Positions 11,763-22,760 of a DNA stretch of 64,000 nucleotides are shown one piece after another. The notes below the pieces were generated by a model, which saw nothing but the letters and a program-made list of their open reading frames with translations, had not been told where the DNA came from and searched no databases. Made by a program: the position numbers and the translations under genes. Numbering within the stretch: the stretch's first letter is position 1; the number at the start of each line of letters is the position of its first letter. The DNA is from Platycnemis pennipes. Its lineage: Eukaryota; Arthropoda; Insecta; Odonata; Platycnemididae. The stretch is taken from contig OW121852.1 of NCBI GenBank assembly GCA_933228895.1, forward strand, positions 129,265,544 to 129,329,543. The letters are read 5' to 3'.

Positions 11763-12061
11763 CCATTAGAAAGTGCAATAAATTTTTTATTCACAATTTC
11801 ACCATGGAGAGGTTCCACATAGTAAGGCCTGAAGTCATTACCGATAGATCACTTGTTTTTTATCACTCCAACTCCTGAGCATTGTGACTGAAATTTTAAC
11901 AATGATTCTCTCCCAGCTGAATCATTGTACTACCTCAAAAACCTTGAAGAATCCACCTTCACAAATTTGAATATTGTTCACTCATTCATATAGTAGGGTT
12001 TTTAGTTACTCCAGCAGCTAATGTAGGTATACTGCAAGGTCTAAATTAGTATCTTAATCCT

Positions 12062-12165
12062 GAGACAAACACATTATCCATGCCAGAAGTGGGGTTCAAA
12101 TCCATGACCCTTGCATTTCCAGGTCAGCATGTTACCGACACCATGATTGGCTCACTGAGTGGCCA
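12062..12165 (-). repeat. tRNA-derived SINE fragment
   Basis: On the minus strand ATGGTGTCGGTAACATGC resembles a Pol III A box region, and 30-40 bp downstream GGATTTGAACCCC resembles the B box (T-arm). The intervening anticodon region does not fold as a clean tRNA, so a SINE head is more likely than a gene. Related copies appear at 21758-21815 (minus) and 63635-63712 (plus). Confidence 0.5.
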
Positions 12166-12342
12166 AAAAAACAAATAGGTATGAGATGTATGACATTACG
12201 CACATTTATTATAATTCAACAAATTAACCTAGCATTTTTTGTCTATAAATCTCAAACAATAAACATCATCTCCAAGTATTTTATCAAAAAGAAGAATAAA
12301 TACACATAGTCACTATGGACTTAGAAATAGATTTGCACTGAA

Positions 12343-12615
12343 TTAACTCTGATTGCCACTATTGACGGTGAAGCCACTATCAATAGTTACTGAAAGGAAC
12401 CAAACCAGTAGATGTTTCCACCATCGGGCTCTTATGGGAGTGGGTGCACCCAGATGAGAACATCGCTTGACAGGCAGCTCCAAGGCAGTCTTTTTGCTGA
12501 TGCGTCTCTGAGGAGCAGATGTGGACTGCCTATTACCCTTTGACCTGGCAAGGGTACCACTACTGTGAGCAATATTCACGGCTGCCTCTTTTTCATCCCC
12601 ATCTCACTCTCTCAA
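12343..12615 (-). CDS. Candidate last exon of the Rab gene (interrupted by TGA)
   Basis: Downstream of Rab exon 4, a pyrimidine-rich acceptor (CAATCTCTCCCAACGAAG) is followed in the required phase 0 by Leu-Arg-Glu, a TGA at 12604-12606, then 87 open codons beginning DGDEKEAAVN and containing QRRISKK and LPVKRC. The hydrophilic, Ser/Lys/Arg-rich start would suit a Rab hypervariable tail, but the frame ends without the CC or CXC prenylation motif. Options are a real stop after LRE, a sequencing error (TGG to TGA), or a chance ORF. The true last exon could also lie outside the window. Confidence 0.28.
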
Positions 12616-12765
12616 CTTCGTTGGGAGAGATTGCAAATGCACAGCGTGAAAACATAATGGCTCCGGAGGACAGTACCTAGAACCTTTCAGTCCTCAAAAT
12701 TTTCCATTGGCTGCTGAAGAACATCTCAGTCTCTACCCACTATTTGTCCGTTGAATGGCAATACT

Positions 12766-13035
12766 AAAGATTAAAAGAAAATGTCAGAAGATTAGAAAAA
12801 CCAAATGCCAAATTAATTATGGAAAAATCGATATCTCCGAAACCAGTTTTTCGATTGTCAAAGGCAATCATCAACGGGGAGAGCAAGGCAAAACAGGTCA
12901 GAACCTGTCGGAAGTCAAGCGGAGAGTGAGTGTGGAACGCGATTCGAATTCGATCGAAAAACCGGTTTCGGAGATATCTTTTTTCCAAAATTAATTTGGC
13001 ATTTGGATTTTCTAGTCTTCGGATATTTTAATTTA
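12766..13035. repeat. Long-inverted-repeat MITE
   Basis: About 90-bp inverted arms: the left arm reads through AACCAAATGCCAAATTAAT and GATATCTCCGAAACC, and the right arm returns GGTTTCGGAGATATC and ATTAATTTGGCATTTGG. The arms can form a long hairpin. There is no coding capacity, and overlapping ORFs on both strands are by-products of the symmetry. It lies in the Rab intron after exon 4. Confidence 0.7.
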
Positions 13036-13291
13036 AGCCAAATTAGAAGATCCCATTATTTCATCTAATACCAAAGATTATTTGTAGTCTTAAACACCTG
13101 GTTATCCTAATGAATGCTGCAGTTATAAGCCATTGGGCAGTCAGCTACACATTTCAATAACACCTTCATCCGGTAACACATGCATGAACCTGTCAAAGAT
13201 TCCTTTTACCTGAACAGCATTACAAATCAGTTATCAATTTGAGAGCATCTTACACAAAGGGAAAAAAGGCTCCATTACAAGGCAGATGATA

Positions 13292-13472
13292 AAGATAGGA
13301 AAAGAAAATACTAAAATTCCACCTACAAACTTATTGTAGCACGATTTGGGTTTCGTCACAGTGCAGCATCATCATGTATCCTGTTTTTTCCAGGACACCT
13401 GATGATGCTGAAACCCGGGTTGTGCAATGAAAAGTTTGTGTGTGGAATTGCAGTATTTTCTTTTCCTATCTT
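13292..13472. repeat. Hairpin MITE next to Rab exon 4
   Basis: Nearly full-length palindrome. AAGATAGGAAAAGAAAATAC on the left pairs with GTATTTTCTTTTCCTATCTT on the right, and GCAGCATCATCA pairs with TGATGATGCTG around a roughly 25-bp loop. It ends about 110 bp downstream of the exon 4 donor and could form a stable stem in the pre-mRNA. Confidence 0.7.
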
Positions 13473-13579
13473 CACAATGGATACATTCCACAGAGTTACA
13501 CCTGAAACTGTGATCTTCATGCAGATGATAAGTATAAATTGAAAAACTGAATTCATAATTATTTGAAGTTACTTCTTAC

Positions 13580-13705
13580 CTTCCTCGCAAGTTTCTCAAA
13601 TAAATGTGATATTCCTGCACCTTCCTTAATAGTGGTTTCTACGAAGAGAGCCTGATTGTTTTTTGAAAACTCAAGTCCTTCCATCCGGGTCACTTCACGA
13701 TTTTC
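13580..13705 (-). CDS. Rab-family small GTPase, exon 4
   Basis: Forty-two codons in phase 0 between acceptor CCAG and donor GTAAGA. They start ENREVTRMEGLEFSK and include LFVETTIKEGAG, the G5 region. Canonical Rabs have ETSAK here, so this copy has ETTIK, a departure at the base-contacting loop. It is followed by the C-terminal helix HLFEKLARK. The segment aligns in order with the end of Rab GTPase domains such as Rab18. It joins exon 3, which ends in NKLDL, without frame change. Rabs are membrane-traffic switches that cycle between GTP and GDP. The prenylated tail is not securely identified. Confidence 0.85.
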
Positions 13706-13914
13706 CTGGTATCAAAAATTTGAAGACCAATTAACGGCTTTTGAAAATCAACTTTTTTCAAGCTATGAAAGACAAAATAATATTTTATAGTCCATTATTT
13801 ACATGTTTCCAGATTGAGTATAGTTTTATTTCATACACAGTTTTACATTGGCTACATATTACCCTCAAATAATGTCACATAAGGAAACAAACCAAATTAG
13901 AGAAAAAATGTAGG

Positions 13915-14150
13915 TGAATTGGAGGGTTGGGTGGGGGCCTCCTGGAGCCCACGTCGGCACTTACACCCCTTCAGATCCGTTGTGCCAACCAACATTTAAC
14001 CTGCCCACCACTTACAAACAGGGGACAAGGGCACCACGGTAGAGGTAATGAAAGGGGTCACCTATCAAATCTGTCTCGGCCCAACATTGCTAAACTTCAG
14101 TGATCTGATGGGAACCAGTATCAACTTGGCTAGGCCTTTGCCAACCACAT
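13915..14150 (-). mobile_element. 3'-end fragment of a LOA/I-like LINE
   Basis: CACTTACACCCCTTCAGATC and TTGTGCCAACC resemble the 3' region of the LINE at 24130-24200 (GGCACTTAGACCCATTGG, TTGTGCTAACC). Orientation is the same as that LINE (minus strand). There is no coding sequence. It is a short, diverged 3' end. Confidence 0.4.
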
Positions 14151-14185
14151 ACGTATATTTCCATTTAGAATTTACCTACATATTA

Positions 14186-14245
14186 GGTACCACTAGTTTC
14201 AACCCATAGGAGTCATCTTCAGGTACAAGTTATGATTTTAGTGTT
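14186..14245 (-). repeat. Retroelement tail-like fragment
   Basis: On the minus strand it reads TACCTGAAGATGACTCC then GGGTTGAAAC, the same pattern as the fragments at 3421 and 11700. Unassigned. Confidence 0.3.
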
Positions 14246-15424
14246 GTTGGTATACATATGTACACCCGTCCACCATAACATGTTACCACATCAGAGCCGA
14301 AATTTTTCTAAGTCCTGAGTTGACAGTGATTTGACAATGCTGCATCACGGATTCCCTCTGGCCAAGCCTGGAGAAGCTCTAACCGAAACCAAACCTCCCC
14401 TCCCCCCTCCTTTCCATCTTTAGCAGAAGGGACTAAGGGATTACTGAACGATCAGTCTTTTTATATCCTAAAGAAAATGGGCGGGCACCCCATGGTCATT
14501 TTTTCCGACTAGCGCTGCACGACATATGAAGTCTGAACACATCTCTACATTTACCGTCGCATAGTGATCGGTAGTCAAAAAGCTGGACAAAATTCCAAAA
14601 TAGCTTTCTTTGAGGTATAGACTTGAAATTCACACAAATACTCATAAATGATTGCTAATTTATGAATATTGCATCATTTGATATAATTCTTATCTTTTAG
14701 TCAGATACAGGGGCTCAAACATGAACAAATTTCCAAATAAACACCTGAGCTAATTTTTCTCCGAATGTCGTCCAAGTTGATAGTGACGTTGTGTGAGGAA
14801 TTTCAATGAATAAAGAATAATATGGTCTATTAACACAAGGCTTTATCTTTAAATTACCTAAGCTTAAAATATTTTTTAAGCATTTTATTGCAATTCCATT
14901 AAAAAATGTCAGATGCTGTTATCCAATAAAATTTTTACAAAATGTATAGAATATCCAGCGTTTTTGGGAGAGACCTGTCAAGTGACTTATATCAGAGCAC
15001 TCGTTGAAGACTCACAAGCAAGAAACTGAAGAGAAATAAAAAATAAATCTGCGGCACCGAAAAATACATATGATTTTCTGATCACGTGTCCGGGGTCTGG
15101 CTCCGTGTGGCGGGGGCTGGAAGTGCCATGACTCACTTACATTGTTCCCTAAGGCTTACCAATTCGTCATTTTTCAGCTGTACTCATTGTCACTAACCTC
15201 TACTGACTATGTTGATGAAATCACGAGAATATTGAATCATTCGACCGGATAAGTTTACGTGGAATCACGTTAAATTATTTTTCTTTGCGTACGCTCTGGG
15301 AACATACTTCTTATTCATGCCCATCAGTTATTGAAAAGAGTGGAGTCTTTCTAGGGCCCATGTAACATTCCAGAAATACACTAATTTTTCTTTCGAATTC
15401 CTTTCACCCCCTCTTTTTATTCAC
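14246..15424. other. No recognisable gene
   Basis: AT-rich intergenic-type sequence. No ORF above 60 codons and no clear repeat structure was noticed. Confidence 0.4.
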
Positions 15425-15556
15425 GTGGCAAGAATGCATTACAGGGAGAGTGCCAAAGATACGGGATGAAGATAAATAAGAATAAAACGAAAGTAATGCG
15501 ATTTTCAAGAACAAAAAGGGCCAGTATAACTATAAATGTAGGAGGTCAGAGGTAAC
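15425..15556 (+). pseudogene. LINE family 2 fragment
   Basis: The sequence through AGATACGGGATGAAGATAAA and GTAATGCGATTTTCAAGAAC is nearly identical to 42930-43040, which encodes the RT palm/thumb region (YRMKINQKKTKVMRFSR). Only this short piece is present. It may come from a heavily truncated copy or a gene-conversion scar. Confidence 0.75.
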
Positions 15557-15582
15557 ATTTCACTGTGGATGGGTGTACACAT

Positions 15583-15668
15583 ACACAAGTAAGGTACGTT
15601 ACCTTACTTGTGTACCGTACTTGTGTACCGTACCCCCAACCTACGTCCAAAAGTACGTAGGTTGGGGG
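15583..15668. repeat. Two adjacent perfect hairpins
   Basis: First hairpin 15583-15613: ACACAAGTAAGGTA, 3-bp loop, TACCTTACTTGTGT. Second hairpin 15633-15668: CCCCCAACCTACGT, 8-bp loop, ACGTAGGTTGGGGG. Both have perfect 14-bp stems. They may be termini or a core of a foldback element; no target duplication was identified. Confidence 0.65.
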
Positions 15669-15799
15669 AAAGGAATGGCATTGTTGAAACCAAAAGGTGG
15701 GAAGGGGGTGGGGTGGTGTTAATGGAGCAGAGGGGAAGGCTCACTGTTGAGGGTCAGGAATGCTTATCCCTCAAGGAATGGGAGGCCTACGGAAGTGGG

Positions 15800-17195
15800 G
15801 AGTGACTCACAAATACATTATCATTCACTTCTTAAATTACACTTATTCTATGATATTGCTAAAGAAATAAAACAGGTAAAAAGAGAAGAATACTTCATAG
15901 TTTAGGAGAAAGGAATGTTATCATCTGCAAAGGTCACGATATAGAATAACTGTATTTTGAATTGCAACTAATAAACAAAAAAAAACAGAAATAACAACGA
16001 TATGGAATAACTGAATTGAAAATTTTGAATTGCAAAAGTGGAAGTGTAGAATGTATGATGAATATTTATTTACTTAATGTACTTTTACTATTTAATTTAT
16101 CATTATTTCATTTATAATTATTTATTTAGTTAACAACAGGTGTTCATTTTACTGTGCATGTAAGTTTCACCACAAAAAACGTCCTGGCTTTGACCACTCC
16201 CAGCAAAAGAAAAGCAGGGAGTGTAGGATGTTAGGGAATGAGAGTTAACACCACGTTCAACTGAGAATTTTTGAGTTGTGATAATTTTTGCAGGTGATTA
16301 TTAATACAGGTTTACCAGAGCTTAGCGACTCTAATACAACTGTAAGTTCAGGCAATGAATATTCCTTCTGCCTCGCTATGTAAACAATATTCATATTACG
16401 TCAACAAAAGCACTGCTGCAGCAAAAATTAACATTTGATTCTCTAATAAACTGGGATTCCTCAATCCAAATTATTTGCATGCTATCAATATATTTCTGAT
16501 GGAGCACAAATCACAATTAATAAGTTCTATTTTCCTTGGTGAAGGAAACCTCCCTGTTCAATATAGTCGTTTTCCAATAGTTTGTATCATGGAGATGACT
16601 AGAATGCTTTATCTCTTCACACTTAAAAATTAACTTGCTCCTTTTCTCCTCTAAATTCCTAAAAAAAACTCCTTGAGAACTCTCTGGTAACCCTGATGAC
16701 CTCCAACGACAAGTCATGAACTGCCTGCATCAATGCATACTATAGTACTCACCTCCGTGAAAATAGTACACGAGTACTTCCCAATACTAATTTTTTCCAG
16801 TACTTCCAGTACTACTTTTTCGTAAGGGTAATAATCACAAACGACTTAATGCCAGCCAGCAGCTATATATATGGCCTCCCTGTCTCATTCCCATAATTGG
16901 AAAATGTGTCAGGCCGTATGTCAAAGGATGATAGGATACAAAGTAGTTAAGTTTAGGTTGTAAGGTACATGTATAAGTAGTATGTGAGATGAAGATATTA
17001 ATCATTCAGTAAGTGAGAATCACGATCCTTCATTTTCCTTATTTTTTTCAATTTTGTTCCTTTGGGGAACAGTTGGCAAAATGGATACGAATAATGGTTG
17101 GCCAACCGCTGCACCTAGAATAATAATAATATAGGAATCCTCATGACCAAACGTTGGCCCAGCCGTCTGTGCTACATGGGTATGTTCCAAATACC
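15800..17195. other. No recognisable gene
   Basis: AT-rich intron sequence of the Rab gene. ORFs are at most 66 codons and have no domain resemblance. Confidence 0.4.
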
Positions 17196-17199
17196 TTAG

Positions 17200-17352
17200 C
17201 CATAGTGATTATAGAAAACTATATATAATCACTATATATAGTCCTATAATCACTATATATAGTCCTATAATCACTATGTTCCAAATAACTATAGGACTAT
17301 AGCCATAGTGATTATAGAAAACTATATATAATCACTATATATAGTTCCATAG
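17200..17352. repeat. AT-rich palindromic tandem repeat
   Basis: Repeated units ATAATCACTATATATAGTCC and CCATAGTGATTATAG alternate in both orientations, producing several short palindromes over 150 bp. The end at 17352 repeats the start. No coding role. Confidence 0.7.
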
Positions 17353-18180
17353 TATTTTTTTCTAAGGGTGTCTGCTGTGAGCTTAAGTGATTTACTTCGG
17401 TTGTTCCTTAAAACAAAGAGCAGTAACTATTATGCACTAGTAACACTCAATGGCCATGACCCAAACGTGGCCAATTTTGAGAATTACACATCCCATTGCT
17501 TTATAACTACCGGTAACTCTCATTTAACATGCCAAATTAAACAGATTCGTGCTAAGTGAAAACTGAAAATCCCTTATGGACATTGTAATTCATACATAAA
17601 ATACACTAAGAATAAATATGGACCTAGTAAAGCACATCGGCCAAGCTTAATATTTTTTTTCATGAGTGATATATAACCCCTCAAGCACGTAGGACATTTA
17701 ATTAAATCCCATCCCAGTGGCCGCAGGATATTGAAATGACTACACCTTTTTGTCATTGTATCATTCAATAAATTATAACTTTCAATATAAGATACCAATC
17801 TTTTTGAAAATTTTTGTGAACTTTTGCACATTATTTTTTAATGTACGCTAAATTTTAAATGAATTAGATCAACATTTATCATTTTTTCCCTCGTTCTCTC
17901 TATACAATGTATACGTTCTAAGTTTTTAAAGTGTTATTTTTTTCATTTTTTTTAATCGATCTTTATTGTTCATACTATGCAATATTTTTTGCAGAAAAGT
18001 ATGAACTTCATTATCATACGGTTACTTTCGATATGATTACCCGTATCAAAAACATAAACATTCATAACATAATCTATTTCTTCAGCCTTGAAAGATTACG
18101 ACCTATTCATTTTATGCAGAAATTGACGTTTTGTGGTGTAAAATGTTAGTGCGGAATTATATTTATATGACGTTACCTTA

Positions 18181-20247
18181 CTAATTCTGCTTCGTGTGAT
18201 AAGGTTCAAAGCAATCCAAGCACAAACTTGCTGCACACGATTCACAAAAGTAACCGCTGTCTCTTCTTTTCCCGTGCTTTGTACACACTTTACACCTCTT
18301 TTGGGGCTTTGCTTCTTCCCAGTTATGGGAAAAATCTTCAGAAAATGTCTCTCTGTAAGCCGTGGAACTAAATTATCTAAAAAGTGACGGCCTGGTGCAC
18401 ATTGTCTGCCAACAATAGCATATTTCAAAAATATTTCCTCTACCAGCTGTATATGAAAGGATATGTGGTCTAAGTTTTTATTCCTATTTTCCCTGTGAAT
18501 AAAATAAGAATTTAGGACTGCTATATTCTATAATCTTCTACACAACTTCATATACCACTTTCTATGCCGTTTTCTTTCAATCAAGTACATATGCAACAAC
18601 TGGTCCTTGAGATCCACCCTGCCCATGAATTTGTTGCAGTCCAACACACAACTTACCTTTCGGGCCTCTTTTTTGCCTTTGGATACTGTTCTCATTTCGT
18701 CACTGTGGAATGTTGAGATCACGGAGACCATTTTTTTGTCCCTCCATTTGAAAACAGCAACAGGCCCAGAATGTTGTCCACACATTTCGCCCCTTTGCAA
18801 TTTCTTCTCTTCCACGATTTTCGGAACATCCTTTCTGTTCAACCTCAATGTTTCAACACAATCAGTCATGTATTTACTTTTCAGTAGTGTTGCAAGGACA
18901 GGAGAATAATAAAAATTATCAATCCAAATGCATCGTCCTTGATTTAGCAGTGGTTCAATCAGGTGTAAAACTATTGAAGTTGTCTTGTTTGTGTTGGCTG
19001 GAGTGATTTTTGAGGGAAATACAGTATCTTTTCCTGTGTACACCAGAAACGACCATAGGTAGCCGGTATATGCATCACAAAGCTAATAGGTCTTGATTCC
19101 TAACTTTGATGCCTTCAGAGGAATGTATGTACTTCTTGAAGGACAGCCTACCCTTCCATAGAGTCAATTGAAATGTTGCAATTTCGTAAAAAATGTCTGA
19201 AATTTTTCATTTAGATGTTCAATTATGGGAATTTTTTTTTCAGCTTTAGAGGACTCTGTTGATCTTCTTCCCCATTGTTGTTGAAATGAAGGAATTTACA
19301 AATTATCTCTTGAAATTACATCCGCAAAACCTGGAGTCGATATAACTCTCTTTGTGGAAAAGTATAGAATAGAATAGAATAGAATTTTTATTTGTCCACA
19401 TGATACAATACACTAGTCAAACCAGGCAGGTATATAGGACACGTCAAACATCAAAAATTAATTTGAAATATATACATATCAAATGTAAAATGTTACAAAA
19501 TGTGTGGCATCACAGTTACGTACTCAAGTACTCCTTGACACTGTAAGAACACTTTTCTACAAGGTAAGTAAAAACCATTTTTTTAAAAACAGGTATTCTA
19601 TCTTCACATTTTATATAGGCAGGTAGTTGATTATATAGTTTTGTACACATTGCACGGGGTCCTTTGGTGGTATGGGTAAAATTTTTTTGTGTAACATGTA
19701 AATCATTACACCTTCTGGTGTTGTAGGAGTGTATACTATTATTTTGTGTGAAGTCGCTAAGTGTTGGCTCAGTGGCTAAGTATACTCAAAGTGTTGGCTT
19801 CTGAACAATTCCCATGTGCATGAATAGTCCTAAGGTTATGTATAATTCTTCTGCTGTCACAGGTTTCCAAGCAGTTATTCTTGACTTTCGCAAAAAGAGG
19901 GGCTCAATAAATGAAATCTGTTACTCAGCATAATGATTCATTTTTAAAACAATTTCACGAACCAATTCCTCGTCAAAAAATAACAGAAAAATATCCACTG
20001 AATTGGACAAAGTTTTGGCCATGCCTTGAAGTCCAAAACCACCAACAAATGTATCTCTGTTACGTAAATAATTTTTTATACCCTCCCATACCAAGGTTTT
20101 GGCTTCATCCGCATCCTTAACTTCATCGTAAATTGGCTTGAGTGTATCCATTTCAGAGCGATCATTGATGTAATTTTCTTCGTCACTTTCTGAACTTGCA
20201 CTGTCATCAGAATCACTTGCAAGTAATACTTGTTTTTTCCTCGTCAC
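18181..20247 (-). pseudogene. piggyBac transposase pseudogene (copy 1)
   Basis: The N-terminal frame 20247-19921 has an acidic Ser/Asp/Glu start and FLLFFDEELVREIV, the piggyBac domain entry. After a stop it continues WKPVTAEELYITLGLFMHMG until a LINE insertion (19367-19777). The frame resumes at VISTPGFADVISRD. The block LGIKTY, stop, LCDAYTGYLW leads into 19043-18528, which contains WIDNFYYSPVLATLLK and GRVDLKDQLLHMY of the DDD catalytic domain. A last frameshift precedes the C-terminal cysteine-rich finger (CESCAASLCLDCFEPYHT), ending with a stop at 18181. Typical piggyBac order and length, but inactive. It lies in Rab intron 3, same strand as the host gene. Confidence 0.9.
19367..19777 (-). 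mobile_element. 3' fragment of a CR1/jockey-like LINE inside piggyBac
   Basis: On the minus strand the end of a LINE ORF reads HSYNTRRCNDLHV, KLYNQLPAYIK and a final KCSYSVKEYLST before a stop at 19516. About 150 bp of 3' UTR and an ATTCT-repeat tail follow. The 7-bp direct repeat AAGTATA at 19360-19366 and 19778-19784 marks target duplication, so the LINE landed in an existing piggyBac copy. A related C-terminus is at 51390-51850. Confidence 0.8.
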
Positions 20248-20924
20248 TTGGAAATGGTAGTTTTTTTCTACTTGTGGAAGCCATTATAGGAGTACGTATT
20301 TATAAAAACTGCTTGCTGGAAGTGCACAAGAGGAAAATGATATCGCACTGTACGAAAGGACACTACACAACATGGAGGGTTCCAGTGGACTGAACAACTT
20401 GGTTTCGAAACTCCCTCGAGGGATGAGTAAAGATTTTGAGGGGGCCCAGTTTATGCTGACTGTTTATAGAGACTCTTATCTTCAATGATTATGGACTATG
20501 AATGTAGGAGCAAAGAAACGCAGAGCAAAGCACATGGCCCTCTCATTTGGGACTGACGTGACGAAGAAAACATTCATTGGGCTCGAGGTGATGATGCACA
20601 AGGGAAGGACATTGAGAGAAGGCAGAGAACTCATGAGGAAGATATCGTATCTCATACACGAAAGTAGCTGACCCTTCTTGACGTCTCACCACTAAAATAG
20701 GCACATTATTTCAAGGTAGTTAGGAAGGAGGAACGTAAGGACTGGAAAGATCAAATTCATTTACTCTCGGGTTTGGAAGGAAATTTAGTTGCAAAATTAA
20801 AAAACAACTAAAGGGCTAAAAATGTTGCGTATTTTACTATGCGAAGAATAAACATATCTACACAATATACAGTAAAAAAATTGGACTAAATATGCAATTT
20901 CAGACCGAGAAAAATTATTATATT

Positions 20925-21008
20925 CGGCAGTTCAGCAAGCGTACTGGGTACGCATGACGGTGATTTAAACATGCGTCCTGGGTATGTAGGATGGCGTAGA
21001 GGGGTTAA
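20925..21008 (-). repeat. Candidate piggyBac terminus with TTAA
   Basis: Upstream of the piggyBac start, the sequence ends GATGGCGTAGAGGGG followed by TTAA (21005-21008). piggyBac elements insert at TTAA and commonly have C/G runs at the tip, so this is a plausible 5' end. No partner terminus near 18.1 kb was found, so the call is tentative. Confidence 0.35.
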
Positions 21009-21596
21009 GAAGACATGTTTTCATGACAACAATTTTTGGAAATCCTAGAGTACCTGGTGTTGATAAAATGTACAAAACCACAATAGTCTTTGCCACTGGT
21101 AGAAGAGAAAAATCAGTCCCCAAGTCCTTAGCAGGTCATAGATGTCACAATGGTGGGATGATGAAGGGACTGAAGGGGAGAGAACTGAGTGGTCGTCATC
21201 ACAGATTCCAAATGGCTTGCAGCATAGTTGCTATTGATGCCTCAATGCTATCCTACTCACTTTGTAATTTCATTCAATTTAGGTCACCGTTTCATTACAG
21301 CTGAAGGTTTAGTCTCAAGTAGATGCCTTTTTCTGAAATGAAACTTTGTAAACAATGCATACAGGCTCATGCCATGCTGTTTTCAGTGCTCAACAAAAGT
21401 GATGGAGCAACACAAAGTAGGTTTTCATACCGTGATGGATTTGGTCCACAGAGTAATGGTGTTTGAATGGAATTCTTTCACCAGTGTTAATGTGCCTACC
21501 CTATACCAAAGACAAGAGTTCGGGATCAACCCACCCACTCAATCTATGCGAAGTGTTGGTTTCTTTTTTGCATCACTAAGTTCAAGAGGAAAAAGA

Positions 21597-21760
21597 TTTC
21601 ATCATCAACATCATCAAGGGCCAACAGTCCTAGGGTTTGTTTGATGCAGCCCTCCGCTCGATTCTTCTATTGGCCAACCTCTTCATATTAACGTACATAG
21701 TTCCTCTCTTACACATCCTTCACGACCTGTTCCATGTAACCCATATGAGGCCTGCCTTTT
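21597..21760 (-). mobile_element. 3'-end fragment of LINE family 1
   Basis: CATCATCAACATCATCAAGG followed by TTTGATGCAGCCCTCCGC and CAACCTCTTCATATTAACG matches the 3' end of the copy starting at 9942, in the same orientation. Only about 160 bp remain, giving a severely truncated insertion. Confidence 0.75.
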
Positions 21761-21815
21761 CCACAGGACTGGAATTGAACCAAGGACCTTTGGCTTGCGA
21801 TTCCTGATCCCAAAG
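21758..21815 (-). repeat. tRNA-derived SINE fragment
   Basis: The minus strand reads GCAAGCCAAAGGTCCTTGG then GGTTCAATTCCAGTCC, a B-box-like T-arm. The core AAGCCAAAGGTC is shared with the SINE at 63635-63712. Confidence 0.45.
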
Positions 21816-21837
21816 GTGATTTTATTGGGAACTATAG

Positions 21838-22760
21838 GACCTTGGGATGGTCGGATCCAAAGATACACGGATGTTTTATTTCACTAGGATCCAAAACCAG
21901 ATCCAAAGACAGTAAAATCAGATCTGGATTTGAGATTTTAAATGTTCGCGGCTTGGCAATTGAAGCGCCCTGTAAATGGAACATAGGCAAGGTAGATATT
22001 GGCAAGGAGAGGTTGTGTAACTCGGGTCACGAAATTAGATGAAAATAATTCCGTGGAACTATAAGCAAAATAAAGAAATATGTGTTTTGGCTTTTTTTTC
22101 CTCAGGCCTGGTATCTGGAGAAAAAAATAAGTAGAATGCCACGCAAATATCCTACATTCACCAGACTATGAGGGACGAGAGCTAATGCACTGCAGGTTGC
22201 CAAGTTCGATCCTTATCATAATTTCATTATTTCTTTCAGTCATTGCACTGAAAACTTTATTATCTTCCATTTCTAACTCTTACTTGTGAATACTCACTTT
22301 TTCACACTTATATAATTTAAATTAGATGTAAAAATGTATTTTTCTCATAAATTAGGGATGCTTGGATCCGATATGTCAGATCCAAAGATCGGTGGGTCTT
22401 TCATTTTCATTCACTACTGAAATTGGATCCAAAGACACAGTGTAAATTCAGATCCAGATCAGAGGTTTTAAAGTTTCAAGATTATGAAATTAGGTGAAAA
22501 TTATTCCTGTGCCACAACAGCAGAACATCCAGAAATACACATCCCATTCTTTTTCTCCAGTCTGGGATACACAACAAAATAATTAAGTGGGTAGCCTACA
22601 TATTCCAGACTCACAGGAACCAATGGTGGTGCAGATGTTAATAATGAGAGGTAGTGTACTACAGGTCCCACGTTCAATCCTTAACATGGTTTAAATTTTT
22701 GCTTTCAGTCACTGTATTGAAAACTTTATCATCTTCAATTCTTACTAGGGGCCAAAATGC
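21838..22760 (+). repeat. Diverged tandem duplication, unit about 0.5 kb
   Basis: Unit 1 (about 21838-22290) and unit 2 (about 22360-22760) share an ordered series: GATCCAAAGA motifs, CAGATC(T/C)(G/A)GAT, GGTGAAAATTATTCC or TGAAAATAATTCC, CTCAG/CCAG-TCTGG, a B-box-like GTTCGATCC / GTTCAATCC, and TTTCAGTCA followed by TGAAAACTTTAT. The divergence is high, so the duplication is old. The B-box-like motif suggests a SINE inside the unit. Confidence 0.6.

Noticed and set aside
12604..12606. Selenocysteine or programmed readthrough at the TGA
   Set aside because: No SECIS-like element was looked for with a folding tool and none is evident by eye. An error, a real stop or a wrong exon is more likely.
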